The notes under the pieces were generated by a model that did no database searches, was not told where the DNA came from, and worked only from the letters and a program-made list of their open reading frames with translations. Both the position numbers and the translations under genes were made by a program. DNA of 64,000 bases, from positions 434,001 to 498,000 of the forward strand of contig NW_027184063.1 of NCBI RefSeq assembly GCF_041296385.1. Reading direction: 5' to 3'. This document shows positions 31,803 to 43,175 of this stretch, one piece after another (the first letter of the stretch is position 1; every line of letters starts with the position of its first letter). This stretch comes from Aphelocoma coerulescens. Its lineage: Eukaryota > Chordata > Aves > Passeriformes > Corvidae.

Positions 31803-33124
31803 AAGGGAGAAGACTTGCCCTAAGGCACTTGGGCACGGAGCCCGCCAGGATATACCTACCCTTCCGCAAGCAGCTCTCCGCGCAATCGCCGACAATATCA
31901 GAGCTTTTAGCCATAGCCCTCGCTGGTTTTGGAGGAGAGATTCCCTATGCTGCAAAACCCCCATGGACCCAGCTCCTTGCGATCATCGACATCGATCTCC
32001 CGCCAAAAGTCATCGACCGACCGCTACCAGGACCGACAGTCTTCACAGACGCATCGTCGCTGACCTCAACTGCAGCAGCGGTATGGCAGTCGGGAGAGCA
32101 GTGGCAGTGCATCAAAGCAACCGACCCTACGCTCTCGGTCCAGCAACTCGAAGCAGCCGCCGTAGTGCTGGCGTGTGGACTGTTCCCGGAGGAGCACCTC
32201 AACATTGTAACTGACTCTATGTTTGTGGCTAAGCTTTGCCTAGCCATGTCAGGGCCTGACGTGTCAGTGTCCACGGTGGCTGTGATGCTTGAAGAAGCAC
32301 TCTCTTCGCGGAAGGGCACCATATCTGTCATGCACGTTAACAGCCATAATCCGGTTAAAGGATTCTTTCAAATCGGAAACGACAAAGCAGACGCCGCCGC
32401 AAAAGGACTGTGGACACTGAGAGATGCCCGTCAGCTACACGAGTCTCTCCACATCGGAGCTAAAGCACTGGCAAAAAGGTGTGGGATTTCGACCACTGAT
32501 GCGAAACACATCGTAGCCACGTGCCCCCACTGTCAAAAATCACCGCTGTGGTCCAGTGGAGTCAACCCCAGAGGCCTTAAAGCCTCAGAAATATGGCAAA
32601 CAGACTTTACACTATGTCATCTACTGAAACCCCGAGCATGGCTTGCTGTGACTGTGGACACCTACAGCGGAATGATCGTGGCCACACAACACCTAAGAAC
32701 TGATTCTAAAGCAACCATCCAACATTGGCTGACAGCTATGGCGTGGCTCGGCGTTCCGAAGCAGATCAAGACAGACAACGGCCCGAACTTTATTTCAAAA
32801 TCGAGCCAAACATTTGTTTCAAAGTGGGGTATCACTCTGGTACATGGCATCCCGTACAATAGCACCGGGCAGGCCATTGTTGAGCGGGCAAATCAAACCC
32901 TAAAAACCAAATTGGAAGTGCTAGCAAAAACAGAGGGCTTTAGCAATTCTATTTCCCCAGGGGACCAGGCACGCATACTGGCAACTGCCCTGCTAGCACT
33001 GAACCAATTCCCTAGGGGGGATGAGACAAACAGTCCCGCCCAAAAACACTGGGCCACTCGAGCACTAGACGAAGGCCCGCAAGTTGTAATCAAAAATGAG
33101 TTGGGGAAATGGGAACAGGGCTGA
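31803..33124 (+). pseudogene. ERV RNase H and integrase
   Basis: The frame opens at 31736 and is clearly homologous from about 31860. RNase H residues: TVFTDASS, VQQLEAAA, NIVTDSMF and GNDKADAAA, so the D-E-D-D set is complete. Integrase: zinc domain (LHESLHIGAKAL, CPHCQ) and core (IWQTDFTLC, IKTDNGPNF, GQAIVERANQ), so D,D,E is complete. A TGA at 33122-33124 truncates the C-terminal DNA-binding domain, which continues in frame for about 52 codons to another stop near 33279. It is frameshifted relative to the upstream RT. Confidence 0.9.
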
Positions 33125-33167
33125 AGACTAGTGCTCACGGGGCGAGGGTACTCAGCTGTTAAAAAAG

Positions 33168-34014
33168 ATGGTAGAGTCAAATGGTGTCCACTTAGGTCAA
33201 TCAAACCTGACCTTCAGAATAAGACTAATGAAAACTGCGAGGTTTTGTTTGCAGGACTGGATCTTTGGACGCCTCCATGACCGATACATCCCAGTGCGCG
33301 AAGAAAGCGACAAGTCATCGAGCAGCCCGACAGTGCCCGAGAATCCTACACCAGTGAAATCCAAACAACAACGTTTTAATTGTTCCTAGAGTCCTGTATC
33401 ACCAAGAAGAAGAAATGTACCACCTTCTTGAAGAACCTAGCCGGCTCCACAAGAGAGAAATAATAACAGGCATAACCATCGCAATGCTGCTCGGCCTCGG
33501 AGCCACCGGCGCAGCCACAGGTGTTTCAGCCCTCGTGACCCAACACCAGGGACTTTCTCAGCTGCAGATGACTATTGATGAGGACTTACAAAGAATTGAA
33601 AAATCCATCTCCTTTCTAGAGAAATCTGTCTCCTCGCTCTCAGAAGTCGTCCTGCAGAACAGGCGAGGACTGGACCTCCTGCTCATGCAACAAGGAGGCC
33701 TGTGTGCCGCCTTGAAAGAAGAATGCTGCTTTTATGCAGACTACACCGGAGTCGTACGGGACTCAATGACTGAACTAAGGGAAAGGCTAGCCCAGAGAAA
33801 AAGAGAAAGAGAAGCCCAACAAGGATGGTTTGAGTCATGGTTTAACCAGTCTCCATGGCTGACCACCCTTGTTTCCACTCTAATAGGCCCCCTCACTATG
33901 TTACTCCTAACGTTGATTTTCGGGCCTTGCATACTAAACAAATTGGTGTCATTTGTTAAAAGCCGGTTAGAAAAGGTTAACATTCTATTTGTTGGCCGCC
34001 AACAACTGCTCTAG
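33168..34014 (+). pseudogene. ERV env: TM subunit of gammaretroviral type, SU deleted
   Basis: An ATG at 33415 opens a 199-codon frame. It shows a basic cleavage-like RLHKRE, a Gly/Ala-rich fusion peptide, the conserved [16 protein letters not shown] stretch, the CX6CC motif (CAALKEECC), a tryptophan-rich region ([10 protein letters not shown]) and a membrane anchor ([19 protein letters not shown]). This is the gamma-type TM organisation. Upstream, only about 130 bases separate it from the integrase end, so almost the whole receptor-binding SU is missing. The TM frame itself has no stop. Confidence 0.85.
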
Positions 34015-34156
34015 AGCGCATCTATTTTGTGAATGTTATATCACTTTTTATAACTTGTTATGTAGGTTTTACTAGTTCTTGAAATTTTATTCCATTTATA
34101 CTTTGTATGTTTCCTAATCAATCATGGGGGGGGGGGAAAATGTGGGTCATTCAGGA

Positions 34157-34171
34157 TAGAGGGGGGGGAAA
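34157..34171 (+). promoter_or_regulatory. Polypurine tract
   Basis: AGAGGGGGGGGAAA immediately precedes the 3' LTR and is the expected plus-strand primer. A second G-run with AAAA at about 34125-34140 looks like a duplicate upstream tract. Confidence 0.85.
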
Positions 34172-34424
34172 TGTAGGTGACTAGGGACAGGCGTTCGGAA
34201 GATATCGTGTTGTATGGGACAGGTCAAACCCCTCCCCTCTACAGGTAATAGGTGAGCAGAAGGAAGTGACGTGGCAAACCCAGGTTATTTAACCCTATGT
34301 AATCCATGAATAAACGCCATTTTGCCGTCCACCACATTGGTGTCTGTGAGCTGATGGTCCGAACGACCTGAGGTGGTCGTCGTGCCATTCCTGAACCAGG
34401 TCGCTACGCCTCCGAGAGGCAACA
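34172..34424 (+). mobile_element. 3' LTR (253 bp) of the tRNA-Phe provirus
   Basis: Same ends and length as 27598-27850, with five substitutions between them. Followed by the CCCATC target duplicate at 34425-34430. Confidence 0.95.
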
Positions 34425-34430
34425 CCCATC

Positions 34431-36060
34431 CAAGCACCAGAGCCCCCCTCTCAGAACCCCTCCCTAAGCATTGGGGGGGACCCCAAAACTGCCTCAGGAA
34501 TGGGACATACCCTGAAATCCCTTCAGGAATGTGGGATACCCCAGAACCCACTCAGCAACGGGGTCCCCCTGGCCTCATCATGCGCAGCCTTCAGCTGGCT
34601 CAGCCAGAGCCCATCCCGCCCTCAGCAGCCCCAGCCCAGCCCAGCCCTCCTGGGCAGGAAGCCCCAATGGCCGAGCCGGCCTGGGACACTTGCAGGGATG
34701 CGGGGGCAGCCGCAGCTTCTGGGGCCAGCCTGTGCCAGGCCCTGAGCGCCCTGCCAGGGAACCATTGCTGCCCCACATCCCATCTCAGCCTGCCCTCGGG
34801 CAGCGGGAAGCCGTTCCCTGGGGCCCGGCCCCGCAGGCCCTTGGCAAGAGTCTCTCTCCCCCAGCAATTGCTGCTCCTCCCTGCTGCGGGGCCCGAGCTG
34901 CAAGTTGATTTTCTGCCGCTGGCCCCGGCCCAGCCCCGAGCCAGGGTCAGGACCTTGCAAGAACTGCTCCCAGCAGAGCTGTTCCCTCCTGCAGTAGTTA
35001 CACCTGCACACCCACAGCGCCTGAGACTGCAAGCAATGAGCATTCCCTGGGCACATGTGCAGCCCAAGCAGCTCGAGGACAGCCTTGCAGCAGGACTGCT
35101 CTCAGCTGAGCCAAAAAGGCCCCTCTGGCAGCTGCAGGGCCATTGCAAAGGGCAAGGGCCAGAGCCTCGGCCCACAGGGGAGGAAAGGGCTCTGAATTCC
35201 CCTGCCCTGGCACCTCAACCCTGTTCCCAGGCTGCTTCCCACACAGGATTCCTCTGCAGGACTGCGGAAAGCTGAGAGGCAGCTCTGGCTTCTCCACTTT
35301 CCATGTCCTAGAGCTGCCTGGCAGAAGAAATGGAGGGACAGCTCTGGTGGCACAATCCCTCCCGGCCCAGGGCACAGCGCTGGGAAGGTCTTTCCGTGCC
35401 GAGGCTTTGCTGTGGCCAAGGAAAGCTCCTGGCTCAAGGTCACCTTTCCTGCTGGGCCAGACCCCCCGAGTGGCCCAGCAGCAGCAGAGAATTCCAGCAC
35501 AGCCCCGGCACGGGCAGGGCGGCCCTGGGCGGGCTGCGGGAGCCGGCAGCGGCTGAGCTCAGAGCAGCTGAGCCCGGGGGCTCTTGGCCAAGGCCGAGGC
35601 CCAGCGAGCATTTCTCAGGTCACAGGGCGGCCTGGGAAGGTGCTGGGGGGGATAATTCACCCCCCAGTGCGGCCCCAGTGGCTCCCAGGATTTCCATGTC
35701 CGTGGTCCCCGTGCTGCTCCCAGCCCTGATCCGTGGGGATGGGAATGTCCCGCTCCCTTCCCGGGGCAGGCTCACACCTGAGCCAGGTGTGCAGGGCAGA
35801 ACCTTGCCCTGAGCCCAAGCCCTGTCCCCCCGATGCTTCCCATCGGCCTCTTCCTCCTGCGGCCCCAAGCCCAGCTCGGTGCTGAACAAAGGGCGCTGGG
35901 CCGGGGTCATCCCCCGGCGGGGGCTGCGCACCCCCTCTGCCCCCTCCCCAAATTCCCTCCCGGGGCAGCAGGGGCTGGCTCAGGAGCCCTGTGGGCAGGG
36001 AAAAGGGGGTGACACCGGGATGAGGGGGGTCACACACGCTCTGGGGGGACACACACGGCC
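34431..36060. other. No gene recognised
   Basis: GC-rich sequence continuing the pre-insertion locus of the provirus. Overlapping frames on both strands show no domain motifs. A short minus-strand candidate leader exon (ATG at 36138, donor after 36079) was seen just beyond but is unsupported. Confidence 0.4.
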
Positions 36061-36453
36061 CCTGGGGACCCCCCTCACCTTCTCCTGCAGTGCCAGGAGG
36101 ATGAACCCCAACATGGAACCCCCCACCCCCGGCAGCATCTTGGGGGTGAGGTCTGGTGGCAGCTTTGGGGGTCTGGAGAGGTCACATCTGCCCTAAAACC
36201 ACCTCCCAGCCCCACAGCTGCTCCTGGATGCCTCAAACCACCCCACAGCTCCCAGCCAGGACTCCCCCAACCACTCCCTGCAATAGAAATGGCTCCAAGA
36301 GCCACCAAATCCCCTTCCCATCTCCCCCAACACCCACCCAAATTCTCTTAAAGCCACAGAGCCATGCCAGGACCACAAAACTCCCTCACAGACTGCCCCA
36401 AAAGCCCCCCAAATCCCCTCCCACCCAGTCTCCCCAGACCCCCTCCCAGACCC

Positions 36454-36662
36454 CATGGCACTGACCAGGACAGGTTGGTGGACAGGAATATCCACAGCCC
36501 AGAGTAGCTCGGGCACTTCAGCAACGATTTGGGCACTTTGGAGGTCACACCCCAAAGGGGGAGACCCAGGGCAGGGACTGGGACAGACAACCGGAATTCC
36601 TGGAGAACAGATGGGCTCAGGTGGACACGTTCTGCCAGCACAACTACGAGATTGTGGCTCCA
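36454..36662 (+). pseudogene. MHC class II beta exon 2 (beta-1 domain) remnant
   Basis: The first part reads HGTDQDRLVDRNIHSPE then a stop and LGHFSNDLG, matching the NGT..VR.VDR.IHN.E...HF.SDLG pattern of class II beta-1. After a frameshift near 36540 it reads TPKGETQGRDWDRQPEFLEN then RWAQVDTFCQHNYEIVAP, the alpha-helical part with the conserved Cys and the peptide-groove region. Class II beta chains pair with alpha chains to present peptides to CD4 T cells. Here the stop, the frameshift and the absence of an Ig-domain exon mark it as a pseudogene exon. Confidence 0.82.
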
Positions 36663-36831
36663 ATCTGCCTGGCTTTGCAGCCCTGCAACACTCAGATCCT
36701 CCCAAATATTTCCCTGAACCACAAATTCATCCCCAAATTCCGGGAAAATGGTGGAGCTTTAGATCTCTTTGTTTAATTTCTTCATTTTTACCCCAATTTT
36801 GATTGTTTTGACAGGATAAACATGGAAATTA

Positions 36832-36880
36832 CTTAGGCTGGAAAAGACCTCCAAGATCATCCAGGGTGGCTTGATGCCAG
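36832..36880 (+). mobile_element. CR1 LINE 3'-end scrap
   Basis: CTGGAAAAGACCTCCAAGAT followed by CATCCAGG resembles the conserved 3' tail region of CR1. Confidence 0.55.
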
Positions 36881-37084
36881 CAGAAGAAACATTTGGACAG
36901 AGTAGATGACATTTTTTAGGGTGTAAAGTTAAAAAATCAGCTCTTCCCAATGAATTTCCAATGTTGATCTGAGTCCCGATGGATGTTCCTGCCCCTGCGT
37001 TCACCCAGGTGCCTATAGGGATCCAGGAGAACATGGAGAGCACCAGCCAGGGGTCTTCCCAACACGGATCACAGGGAATGTGGG

Positions 37085-38203
<1,119 letters not shown>

Positions 38204-38589
38204 CTGGTTTGGGGAAAACAAGGAATGAGCACATTGAGTTTGAAGGTCCCTCTGCCCAAGTCCATCTCTAGAAGTCACTGGGCACTGTGTGTCCATAAAA
38301 ATCTGCTCTGAAAAAGCCTCTCAGGAGTTCCCTGTCTCTGGTCTCTCCCCTTTGGTGTTTGGGGGTTCCCCCTGTCCCAGCTGCTGGGGGTCCCTCTTTT
38401 ATCAGGGTCCCCCTCTCTACTTGGTCTCCACCCTCCCCAGGCTGCTGGGAGTCCAGGAATCCAAAGCTCCCCCTTTGGTCTTCCTACTTAGGGATGCTGG
38501 GGGTTATGGGATCCCCAGGTCCCTTCTCCCCTTATTCTCTGCTTTGGGGTGCAGGGGGTCCAAGGAGTCCCCCCTCCGCCTCTCCAGGC

Positions 38590-39080
38590 TGTTGAGGGTC
38601 CCATGAATGGCGGCGCTCCCCCCTCTCTGGGCTCCCCACTTTGGGGTCCTGGGGGTCACAGGGGTTTGCTCCTCCAGACTGCCGGGGCTCCCCTGGTCCC
38701 GGTACTGCCCCTCTCTGCTCGTCCCACTCTGGGGGTCCCGAGGTTCCCCCTCCGGCTCTCCCAAGGGGTCCCGCAGCCCCCTGGATCTGGGCTGGAGGTG
38801 GCTGTGCCTGACCCGGGCAGACCCAACCCCCACCACGGGGCGTACCCCACATCCCCCTGCCCGCTGCCAGGGCTCTGCTGGCACCGCCACAGGGACCCCC
38901 AAAAACACCTCCTGGGGACCCCCAATGTCCTCACAAGGGGCATTTTCTGCTCAGCTTTGGAGTTCTTCATTCTCCAAACATCCCCCCCAAAAAAACCCAA
39001 CCCAGGGAACCTCCCCGGGATATCTGGGCCGAGCTCCCCCTCCCCGGGCACCTGCGGGATGGGGGGCGATGATCCCACGG
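38590..39080 (-). promoter_or_regulatory. Promoter-like block upstream of the zinc-finger gene, copy A
   Basis: GC-rich block with CCCCCAAAAACACCTCC, CTTTGGAGTTCTTCATTCTC, CCCCGGGATATCTGGGCCGA and CCCGGGCACCTGCGGGATG. Each has a counterpart in the same order in copy B at 41125-41690. It lies 5' of the zinc-finger coding exons on the minus strand, so is likely promoter/5' UTR. Confidence 0.6.
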
Positions 39081-39109
39081 GTGGGGGGCTGTGAATTCAG
39101 GGAGCCCTC

Positions 39110-41110
39110 GACCTCATGTGGGGAGTGACTGGGTCTGAACTGGGGGCAACTGGGTTCAACTGGAACCACACTGGAAGATAATGGGAGCAGCTATGCCCAT
39201 GCTGGGGTCATACTGGGATCCTATTGGAAGTGACTGGGATCATACTGGGAGTATCTGTGATCATACTGGAATCAGACTGGGAGGGACTGGAAAGGTGCTG
39301 GACATGACTGGAACCACACTGGAGGTGACTGGGAGCAACAGAGACCATGCTGGGAGCAAATGGGATCGTATTTGGAGTAACTTGGAGTGACTGGATTCAT
39401 ACTGGGAGCAACTGGGCCCACACTGGGAGTGACAGGGAGTCACTCTGGGCATGACTGGAATAATACTGGGAGTATCTGGGAGTGACTGGGGTCATACTGG
39501 AAACATGTAACCATGCTGGGGGTGATTGGGTGCAACTGGGATCATACTGGGAGTGACTGAAAGCAACTGGGATCATACTGGCATTGAGAGGGAGCAGTTG
39601 GGATCACATCTGGGGACACTGGGACCATACTGGAAGTGACTGGAACCATACTGGGAGTGACTATGGGTCCTACTGGGATCATCCTGGGAACCACTGGGAT
39701 TACAGCAGGCGTGAATGGAACCTGACTGGGGGTTACTGGGAGCTGCTGGGCCCATGTTGGGAGGAAAATGTGGACACTTTGGGAGCAACTGGGATCAACT
39801 GGAAGGTACTGGAACCATACTGAGGGGACTGAGACCACAACTGAGACCACAACTGGCATCATACTGGGAGCAACTGGGACCACACTTTGGGAAACTGACA
39901 GAAACTGGGATCATGCTGGAGGACCCTGGAAGTAACTGGGAAAGACTGGGATCATCCTGAGGTAACTGGAACCTTACTGGGGCAACTGGGAGTGCCTGGG
40001 AATGACTACAAGCATGCTGAGGGCAACTGGGATATACTGGGAGTGTCTGTAACCATCCTGGGGGTGACTGGAACCGCACTGGGAACAGCTGGGATCATGC
40101 TGGGGGGAAATGGGACCATGCTGGGGGCACCTGGGAGCAACTGGATCTATGCTGGGGGCAACTGGGCATGACTGGGACTATTCTAGGGGCAACTGGGATC
40201 ATACTGGGAGAAACTGGGAACAACTGGAACTATGCTGGGGGCAACTGGGATCATACCAAATCACAGTGGGTCCATGCTGGGCGAGACTGGGATCATACTG
40301 AGGGTGACTGGAATCATACTGGGATTGACTGGGAGTGGCTGTGAGCAACTGGAATCGTGCTGAAAGCAACTGGGAAGAAGTGGGAGTGACTGGGAGCATG
40401 CTGGGGGTGACTGGGATATACTGGGAGAGACAGGGAGTCACGGGGGCTCATGCTGGCATTGACAGGGAGCAACTGGGATCACACTGGGGGTCACTGGCAT
40501 CATATTGGGAGTGACTGGGGCCTTGCTGAGATTATAGTGGGTGTCAGTGGGGGTTACTGGGAGCTACCAGGCCCATGCTGAGAGCCTACTGGGGATGCAC
40601 TGGGAAAAACTGGGAATGATAGGATGCATGCTGGTGACAACTGGGATGTACTGGCAGTGACTGGGATAAATCTGGGGGCAACTGATCCAACTGATGCTAA
40701 GGTAACTGGGAGTGCCTGGGAATGAGCATGAGAATGGTCAGGGCAACTGGGATATACTGGGAGTGTCTGAGACCATGCGGGTGGTGACTGGGACCACACT
40801 GGGTGTGACTGGGAATGTGCTGGGGAGAACTGGGACCACGCTGGGGGCAAATGTGAGTGACTGGGGCCCTGCTGGGAGAGACTGGCCTCATACTGGGAGT
40901 GACTGGACTATGCTGGGGCAACTGGGAGAACTGGGAACACACTGGACAAAAGTGGGAAGAACTGGGAGCAACTGAGACTGTGCTGGGGGCAAATTGCATC
41001 ATAATGGGGAGTGACTGGGTTCATACTGGGAGCAACAGGGATTCTGCAGGGAGTGAGGGGAAATGACCAGGATCATACTGGGATCATACTGGGCTCATAC
41101 TGGGAGCAGC
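39110..41110 (+). repeat. 2-kb minisatellite of ACTGGGAtcatACTGGGAgtg units
   Basis: Degenerate units of about 9-30 bp built on ACTGGGA(T/G), for example ACTGGGATCATACTGGGAGTG, in continuous array for about 2,000 bases. All six frames contain long low-complexity ORFs that are artefacts of this repeat. It separates the two promoter-like copies. Confidence 0.95.
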
Positions 41111-41124
41111 CCTTTCCGGCCCCG

Positions 41125-41690
41125 GGACCCCCGAGCCCCTTTCCCGGCCATGCCGCCCCTGCAGCCCCCAGATCCCCCGACGGGGTCCCGGCAATCCCAG
41201 GGGTTCCCCCTCTCGGGGGCCCCGCTTTGGGCTTCTGGGGCTCTCCTCTCTCCGGGGTCCCGCTTAGGGAAGCCGCGGCTCTCCCGGGGGTCCCCAAAAC
41301 CGGTGTCCCCCCGGCCCCGCCGGCCCCGCGCCGTCCCCACGGGGCCCCGGCAGAGCTCGGAGGGCCCGGCCCGGGAAGCCCAACCCCCACCGCGGGGGGA
41401 CCCGCATCCCCCCGCCCCCGCCGCGGCTCTGCCGCCACCGGGACCCCCAAAAACACCTCCCGGGACGCCCCGATATCCGCCCGAGGGGCATCTGCGGCTC
41501 GCCTTTGGAGTCCCGCAAGCTCCAAACATCGCGCCCGCCCCGACAGAGAGGATGAAAACAGCGAGCCCCAAATAGATTTCCTGGGAGCTCCAAATATCCC
41601 TCCCCCCTCCAAAAGCACCGCCCGGGATGTTTGGGCCGAGCTCCCTCTCCCCGGGCACCTGCGGGATGCGGGGCGGGCGATGCTCCCGGC
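41125..41690 (-). promoter_or_regulatory. Promoter-like block, copy B (CpG-rich)
   Basis: Diverged paralogue of 38590-39080, much richer in CpG and continuing into a CpG island to about 41880. No zinc-finger coding exon lies between it and copy A, only the minisatellite, so the gene body that went with it is lost or lies elsewhere. Confidence 0.6.
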
Positions 41691-42320
41691 CCGAGCGGCT
41701 GCGGATGCAGAGAGCGCTGCCCGCACGTGGAGCCTCCTCCGCCTGCTCCGGCTCCTCCTTCTTCCCCCCGGCCCTCCTCTTCCTCCTCCTCTGTCCCGCC
41801 TCCTCCTCCTCCTGCCCTTCCTCCGTCGCAGCGGCCGCGGCCCGGGAGCTCTCGGGGCAGCGGGGCCGGGCCGGGCCACGATGGGAAAGGGCTGGGTCAG
41901 CCCAGGGCGAGCTGGGGCAGCGGAGGTTTGGGGCAACAACGGGAAAGGGGTGGGAGAGGGGGGATCCGGGGAGGTGGGACAGCGGGAAAGGGGTCCCAGT
42001 GGGGTCCCCCAGTTAACCCCAGCACCCCCAAACCCCGTCCCAGCCCTCCCCGTTCCCTCCCCACCTCCGGCTGAGTGGGGGGCTCAGCCCAGGACCCGTC
42101 GCCGTTCGGGGCTCCCCCGAGTGCAGCAAACGGGACAGTGCCCCCCGAGTGAATTTTTGGGGTTCGCTCTACCATCGGCGCTTTAAGATGCCCTGGTAAA
42201 GTCGGTGCCCACTATAACTCCCGTTAAAAGGGCAACACCACTCCCGTTGATTCCGGCAGCAGAGCCCCGGGGGGGTTTGGGGGTCCGGGCAGGGTTTGGG
42301 GGCCCCGGGAGGGTTTGGGG
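41691..42320. other. CpG island tail and spacer, no gene recognised
   Basis: CpG-dense to about 41880, then GC-rich spacer up to the FLOT1-like exon copies. Frames are low-complexity. Confidence 0.45.
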
Positions 42321-42324
42321 GTAC

Positions 42325-42996
42325 CTGGGTGGTGCCGATGATGGCTATGGGGACCCCGTGCTGGGTGTGAACATTCGCGAGGGACTCTTAGGGGGTTTTG
42401 TGGGTCCCGGGGGTTTTTGGGGTCCCGGGGGTTTTTGGCGGTTCCTGAGGGGGGTTTTCAGGCATCTCAAAGCGAGGGTTTGGGTGATCCCGGTGGGAAT
42501 ATTTGGGGGTCCCAAGGCTGTTTTGGAGTCCCTGCCGGTGATGGAGATGGGGACTCCATGCCAGGTATAAACCTTCTCAAGGGGTCCCGGGGGGTGTTGG
42601 GAGGTGCTGTGGGAATTTTGGTGTCCTGAGAGGGTTTTGGGGGGTCTGTATGGGGCTTTGCGGTCCTGGGGAGTTTTTGGAGGGTCCCGGGGATATTTTC
42701 GGGGTCCCAGGAGAGGTTGGGGTTCCCCGGGGGGGTGTTGGGGATTCCCGGGAGGTTTTGGGGTACCTGGGCGATGCCGGTGACAGAGCTGGGGACCCCG
42801 TGCCGGGTATGAACCTTCTCGCTGCGCACGGGCAGCGTCAGCGTGTTCAGGGAGATCCTGGGGGGCCCGGGGGGTTCACCCCCAATCCCGGGGGACCCCA
42901 AATGCTGAGGGACCCCCTGAACTCCCCTCACCGCTGGATCTGCTGCAGGCAGGGGGGCACCAGCACTCGGCCCCCACCCCCCACTCTCCCGGGGGG
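42325..42996 (-). pseudogene. FLOT1: FLOT1 (flotillin-1) exons with a triplicated exon core
   Basis: Exon 42996-42932 (65 nt) encodes [16 protein letters not shown] and ends with CG/GTGAG. Exon 42857-42767 (91 nt) joins in phase and encodes [20 protein letters not shown] then [10 protein letters not shown], with a GTACC donor. Both match the N-terminal prohibitin/SPFH region of flotillin-1, a lipid-raft scaffold at the plasma membrane. Two further cores of the second exon follow: about 42580-42530 ([15 protein letters not shown], no donor) and 42381-42325 (VHTQHGVPIAIIGTTQ, with donor). The start codon exon and the remaining flotillin exons were not found. FLOT1 is an MHC-linked gene in birds and mammals, which fits the class II remnant nearby. 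Confidence 0.82.
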
Positions 42997-43029
42997 CTGC
43001 AGAAGAAATCTGGGGGGCACAGACGGGTG

Positions 43030-43175
43030 AATGGGAGCTGGGGGTCCAGGCCTGGGAGCCGAGGGCTGGTGGTTCCAGAGCTGGGTGAGGGGGCTGGGCA
43101 GGTCCAGGGCTGGATGCTGGGAGCTGGGGGGATCCAGGGCTGGATGCTGGGAGCTGGGGGCATCCAGAGCTGATG
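43030..43175 (+). repeat. Minisatellite AGCTGGGGGxATCCAGGGCTGGATGCTGGG
   Basis: About four direct copies of a unit of about 30 bp in DNA upstream of the FLOT1-like exons. Confidence 0.8.

Noticed and set aside
36079..36138. Minus-strand leader exon (MLPGVGGSMLGFILLALQEK with GTGAGG donor)
   Set aside because: Signal-peptide-like and MHC-adjacent, but no downstream exon could be linked to it.
39150..41100. Many 60-100-codon ORFs with Trp-Asp-His-Thr-Gly repeats
   Set aside because: Chance frames of the ACTGGGA minisatellite.
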